Of a DNA stretch of 64,000 nucleotides, positions 61,125 through 64,000 are shown piece by piece. The position numbers were made by a program, and so were the translations under genes. How positions within the stretch are numbered: position 1 is the first letter of the stretch; every line of letters begins with the position of its first letter. Source of the stretch: CBDBND01 sp965262665 (lineage in GTDB: Bacteria; Pseudomonadota; Alphaproteobacteria; Rhodospirillales; Rhodospirillaceae); assembly GCA_965262665.1 (NCBI GenBank), contig CBDHFR010000004.1, positions 3,286,001-3,350,000 of the forward strand. The letters run 5' to 3'. The notes under the pieces are model-generated. The model had not been told where the DNA came from. It was given only the letters and a program-made list of their open reading frames with translations, and made no database searches.

Positions 61125-61149
61125 GGGGGCGTCCATACATGACAATGCC

Positions 61150-61273
61150 GTTGGGAGTCAAATACCCGAAAATGCAAATCCTGACAGTTTCAGAGATTTT
61201 AGAGGGTAAGCGTTTCGCCACACCTAGCGTGGTAGGGAGGGCAGTCAAAAGCCCTGCCTTGCCATTAGGTTAG
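61150..61273 (+). pseudogene. Possible DNA methyltransferase C-terminal tail
   Basis: The frame continues from the IS6 end as GVKYPKMQILTVSEILEGKR, FATPSVVGRAVKSPALPLG, stop at 61273. The YPxxQxLTxxEIL pattern is seen at the C-terminus of some site-specific DNA methyltransferases. Weak call. The following 146 bp (61274-61419) contain no gene. Confidence 0.35.
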
Positions 61274-61419
61274 CGGGATGTTAAGCTAGTATCTACTAAT
61301 AGTGTCTATGTTTAATAGTGGATATGAAGACAACGAGTTCAAATTACCCGCCGTGAGTAATAGCGGACACTAGAGACACCCGTAACATGAGAATAGTAGA
61401 TTCTCCGATATGCGGATGA

Positions 61420-62919
61420 TCAGTCTTTAGACACGTTTTCGTAAAGCACATACATCCCGAAGGAATCGTATCCATTCACTTCCCCTCCAAGGGCTGTGAA
61501 TGTGGCGCCTTCATACAGAAACAGTCCTTGGGCTGTGTCGTGGCCGTAAGCCATGAGCTCTTTCGTCATGGCGATGCGGGAGGCCATTTCGGTCTGCGCC
61601 CAGGCCTCTTCTATGGCCGGTACAATGTACGGATCGCAATACCAAGGCACCGGCCGTAGACAGGAATTCCCTCGCATATTGCGAAGGGCATCGGAACTGG
61701 CGCTGAAATAGCCGGCAGGAAAGGCCGAGCCTTCCCATTCGTCATCTTGAAAATGTCTAAGGAACTGAGGCCGCGGGATGGTGACAATGTCCATGTCGAC
61801 TCCGACGCGGGAAAAATCCATCGCCACCTGTTGATAGATGCTGCGGGAGAGACTGGACTCGTTTGAAATAATCAGGGTGAACGAAAATCCGTCGCCATAA
61901 CCGGCTTCGGCGAGCAGGATCTTGGCTTTGTCAGGGTCGTATGGATAAGGCACGACGGCATCGTTAAAACCGACAGTACCGATTGACGTCTGCTGGCTGG
62001 CCGGCACCGTCATCCCTTTGAAAAAAACGTCAATGATCAACTTCTTGTTCACGGCGTAGTTCAAGGCCTGGCGTAAAGGCACACTGCTGAAGCGGGGATC
62101 CTTGACGTTGTGAAACATGATGGCAAAGGCAGCCGGAATGACGTTGCGGTGGATACGCCCGCCGGCGGCTTCGACCTCCTCGAAACTGTCAGGATCGACG
62201 CCCACGAAAATGTCGAACTGGCCGGTTAGGAATCCGTTGAAGCGCGCGATCTCATCGCTCACCCCATAAATTTTGAGTTCCTTTATGCGTGGCGCTCGCC
62301 AGGATGACGAGTTCGAGCGCAATACAACGGAACCGGCGGACCACTGATCGACCACATAGGGTCCCGTACCGACAGGCTCCTGAGCAAAGCCGTCAGGACC
62401 CAAGTCTTGCCACTGACCGGGTTCCGGTATGCGCAAGAGCTGAATCTCGTAAGGGAGCATGGGGCTCGGTTCGTTGGTCACCAGCCTCACCCGATACGGC
62501 GCTAAGGCCTCCGCCCTGCGAAGATTTGGAAGGGATTGGACTATACGCTCACTCCGACCCCGGTCGCTGGTGATGTAACGTACGGCAGCGACGACAGCGT
62601 CAGCATCGAATGGCGCGCCGTTGGAGAACACCACATCGTCCCGGAGCACGAAGTCCCAGGCAAAGGTGTCGATCTGCTCCCAGGAGACCGCCAGCCGGGG
62701 AATAAGCTCACCGTCATTGCCGGTCAGCGTCAATGGGTCGAATAGGGCTGACCAAGTCCCCAGATAATCTATCATCTCGCCGTGCGGATTGCCCTTTCCC
62801 GGTGGCAGAACTGCCAACCCGACCGAGAGGGACTCGTCCGCCGCGGTCGCTGATATGGCGGAGAGGACTGTTATGCCAAAGGCACACGCTACTGCTCTTG
62901 GAGTCCGGAAAAGTGCCAT
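61420..62919 (-). CDS. Family 5 extracellular solute-binding protein (peptide/nickel ABC type)
   Basis: 499 residues from ATG 62919 with signal peptide MALFRTPRAVACAFGITVLS and cleavage near ATA-A. SBP_bac_5 pattern: LFDPLTLTGNDGELIPRLAV, SWEQIDTFAWDFVLRDDVVF with SNGAPFDADAVVAAVRYI, EPVGTGPYVVDQWSAGSVVL, VPLRQALNYAVNKKLIIDVF and DPDKAKILLAEAGYGDGFSF. A periplasmic receptor for peptides or other small organic ligands; no permease or ATPase gene is in the window. It lies 43 bp downstream of the PhyH gene on the same strand, probably one transcript. The longer open frame upstream overlaps PhyH and is not used. Confidence 0.9.
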   Translation of the reverse strand: MALFRTPRAVACAFGITVLSAISATAADESLSVGLAVLPPGKGNPHGEMIDYLGTWSALFDPLTLTGNDGELIPRLAVSWEQIDTFAWDFVLRDDVVFSNGAPFDADAVVAAVRYITSDRGRSERIVQSLPNLRRAEALAPYRVRLVTNEPSPMLPYEIQLLRIPEPGQWQDLGPDGFAQEPVGTGPYVVDQWSAGSVVLRSNSSSWRAPRIKELKIYGVSDEIARFNGFLTGQFDIFVGVDPDSFEEVEAAGGRIHRNVIPAAFAIMFHNVKDPRFSSVPLRQALNYAVNKKLIIDVFFKGMTVPASQQTSIGTVGFNDAVVPYPYDPDKAKILLAEAGYGDGFSFTLIISNESSLSRSIYQQVAMDFSRVGVDMDIVTIPRPQFLRHFQDDEWEGSAFPAGYFSASSDALRNMRGNSCLRPVPWYCDPYIVPAIEEAWAQTEMASRIAMTKELMAYGHDTAQGLFLYEGATFTALGGEVNGYDSFGMYVLYENVSKD

Positions 62920-62962
62920 GGGCAGTGAATCTAATGGGGGTGAACGTGAAATGCGCCAGTGT

Positions 62963-63940
62963 CTACGCTGACACTTTTCGTTCAGCGTCTTCCATGCTCG
63001 ACACGCCACCGTAACGGGCGACTTCTTCCATGTAGGACTTCTGCTTGCTCTGCAACGCAGCGACGCGCTCACGGGCACCCGCAGACCAACGAACATTGAA
63101 GCCATGGGGGTAATCGTCCATAGAGTCGGTTTTGCCATCTGCGGACCATATCATCGGCAGATAGGGCGTGTCCGGCACCTCCCCCGGGACCATCTCATCA
63201 AGGCTCACCCCGGCGAGTCCAACGCATTCTGGTCGGGGATCCCAGCGGGTGTCGTCGCCGAGAAGCCGCACGGTTAGCGCAATTCGGCAATCGTCGGTGG
63301 GGTTGCCTGAGGAATAGTGAAGCGCCCAAGGATGAATGAGAAGCGCATCGCCAGGCTCCATCTCCCAGCCCAAGAACGTATAGTCGGGATTGTTACGCAC
63401 GGCCTCACCGTCTGGAATATTGAGGCACTCTTCAGGACGAATCATTTTTTTCGACATGGCCGTAATGTTCCAATAAGTGACATCCTGCTTGTGACTTCCG
63501 GCAATGATTTCGATGCCATTGTCCCGGTTTACCGGCGTCAATGGCATCCAGAAGGACGGGATCATGCCACCCGAAAATGGCCAGCCGCCACGATCACTGT
63601 GCCATGGAGTCGCCGTAGTGGACTGGGGGGGTTTGGCGAAAAAGAGGTCAATGTAAAAACGGACCCAAGCCGACCCCATCGCCCGGCTTGCTGCCTCGCC
63701 CATGGGAGAGTTGAACACGAACTCGCGGAACTCTGGAATCTGGCGGGCCATCCAAGATCCATGCATGTGAGGCGGGAGGCCAAAGTCCTCTTTGCCAATC
63801 ATGAGCCGTTTGGCAATGGGTAAAAGAGAATCGATCCAATCGCGGTCGAAGACATTGCGCAAACACACTGCACCATCCCGTGCATAGGTTTCACGATCTT
63901 CGTCAGTGATTGCGCGAAGGGGGCTAGAGTTTAAGGTCAT
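62963..63940 (-). CDS. Phytanoyl-CoA dioxygenase (PhyH) family protein
   Basis: 325 residues. Fe(II)/2-oxoglutarate dioxygenase fold: H114-x-D116 in TPWHSDRGGWP, distal His near 208 in HPWALHYSSGN and the oxoglutarate Arg near 219 in DDCRIALTVRL. MEPGDALLIHPWALHY is the usual final-strand block. The start ATG 63940 gives the standard N-terminal helix (ITDEDRETYARDGAVCLRNV). Cytoplasmic hydroxylase of an unknown small molecule; upstream of a solute-binding protein gene, suggesting uptake plus oxidation of the same ligand. The last 60 bp of the window hold no gene. Confidence 0.9.
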   Translation of the reverse strand: MTLNSSPLRAITDEDRETYARDGAVCLRNVFDRDWIDSLLPIAKRLMIGKEDFGLPPHMHGSWMARQIPEFREFVFNSPMGEAASRAMGSAWVRFYIDLFFAKPPQSTTATPWHSDRGGWPFSGGMIPSFWMPLTPVNRDNGIEIIAGSHKQDVTYWNITAMSKKMIRPEECLNIPDGEAVRNNPDYTFLGWEMEPGDALLIHPWALHYSSGNPTDDCRIALTVRLLGDDTRWDPRPECVGLAGVSLDEMVPGEVPDTPYLPMIWSADGKTDSMDDYPHGFNVRWSAGARERVAALQSKQKSYMEEVARYGGVSSMEDAERKVSA

Positions 63941-64000
63941 GATTGACTTCCTCGTTGTGAGATTTATCCGTGGGTTACGCGTTCAAGTCGCGCTAGCGAA

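Larger units (their letters stand above)
59788..61139 (+). mobile_element. IS1111-type (IS110 family) element inserted in an IS6 terminal repeat
   Basis: Subterminal 13-bp inverted repeats TATGGACGCCCCC (59791-59803) and GGGGGCGTCCATA (61125-61137), 3 and 2 nt inside the junctions, as in the IS1111 subgroup. Short left noncoding part (80 bp) and long right one (252 bp), again the IS1111 layout. The target is the TCTGA|CAATGCC part of an IS6 end. Confidence 0.92.
58990..61149 (-). mobile_element. IS6-family insertion sequence, copy L, interrupted by IS1111-type element
   Basis: Left end GGCATTGTCAGACTAA at 58990. The right end is split: TTTAGTCTGA to 59787, then the IS1111-type element, then TGACAATGCC ending at 61149. 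TGA appears on both sides. The transposase gene itself is unbroken. Confidence 0.93.

Noticed and set aside
62920..63138. N-terminal extension of the solute-binding protein to 63138
   Set aside because: It would overlap the PhyH gene by more than 170 bp and place the clear signal peptide internally.

Overview
This window looks like a piece of an alphaproteobacterial chromosome or large replicon, inferred from the DUF2924 plus large serine recombinase pairing, the RecD2 operon, the many Tat or Sec exported DUF3500/DUF4437/SnoaL/PhyH-type proteins, and the IS6, IS5, IS110, IS1595 and IS91 types present. No rRNA or core ribosomal gene is present. The dominant feature is genome decay by insertion sequences: about a dozen IS6-family copies, IS6 end remnants, an IS6-like MITE in three copies, two IS5 copies, two IS110-family elements, an IS1595 transposon and scraps of IS30, IS91, IS256 and a group II intron. 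Almost every IS6 copy separates two unrelated gene fragments and none has an 8-bp target duplication, so the window is a patchwork joined by IS-mediated deletions or cointegrates. Assembly joins at repeats must be kept in mind.

Layout: (1) 1-7.5 kb, a ruined defence island: nuclease-like gene and divergent XRE regulator, a type I restriction locus reduced to an hsdS tail, a TIGR04141-like gene split by IS5 and an hsdR head, then an E2-like/JAB-E1 ubiquitin-like operon and a dinB tail. (2) 7.6-11 kb, DUF3500, TPR and a Tat-type flavoprotein with an in-frame TGA in its leader. (3) 11-25 kb, IS91 scrap, MITE, two identical direct IS6 copies flanking an MFS gene, a Tat amidohydrolase, a lipase fragment, a bicupin and an intact NfeD-slipin pair. 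(4) 25-31 kb, outer-membrane barrel, TbpB-like fragment and prophage-like module P1 (recombinase, DUF2924, small gene, terminase tail). (5) 32-42 kb, aldo/keto reductase, decayed lipoprotein, PQQ sugar dehydrogenase and the RecD2 operon. (6) 42-50 kb, monooxygenase fragment, alpha/beta hydrolase, Lys/Arg-rich repeat protein, YedK and module P2, a second and differently decayed copy of P1. (7) 51-64 kb, a catabolic-looking minus-strand cluster (DUF4437, SnoaL, EthD, MFS, SnoaL, VOC, alpha/beta hydrolase, then a family-5 solute-binding protein and PhyH) cut by an IS1595 transposon carrying a Gly-tRNA-like gene and by nested IS6/IS1111.

The most notable system is the IS1111-type element at 59788-61139. 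It sits in the terminal inverted repeat of an IS6 copy, and its downstream noncoding region carries a 12-nt match to that same repeat plus a second match on the other strand, as expected for a seek/bridge RNA guide aimed at IS6 ends. Also notable are the non-autonomous IS6-type MITE, the dispersed hairpin repeat family, and the ubiquitin-like and type I defence remnants.
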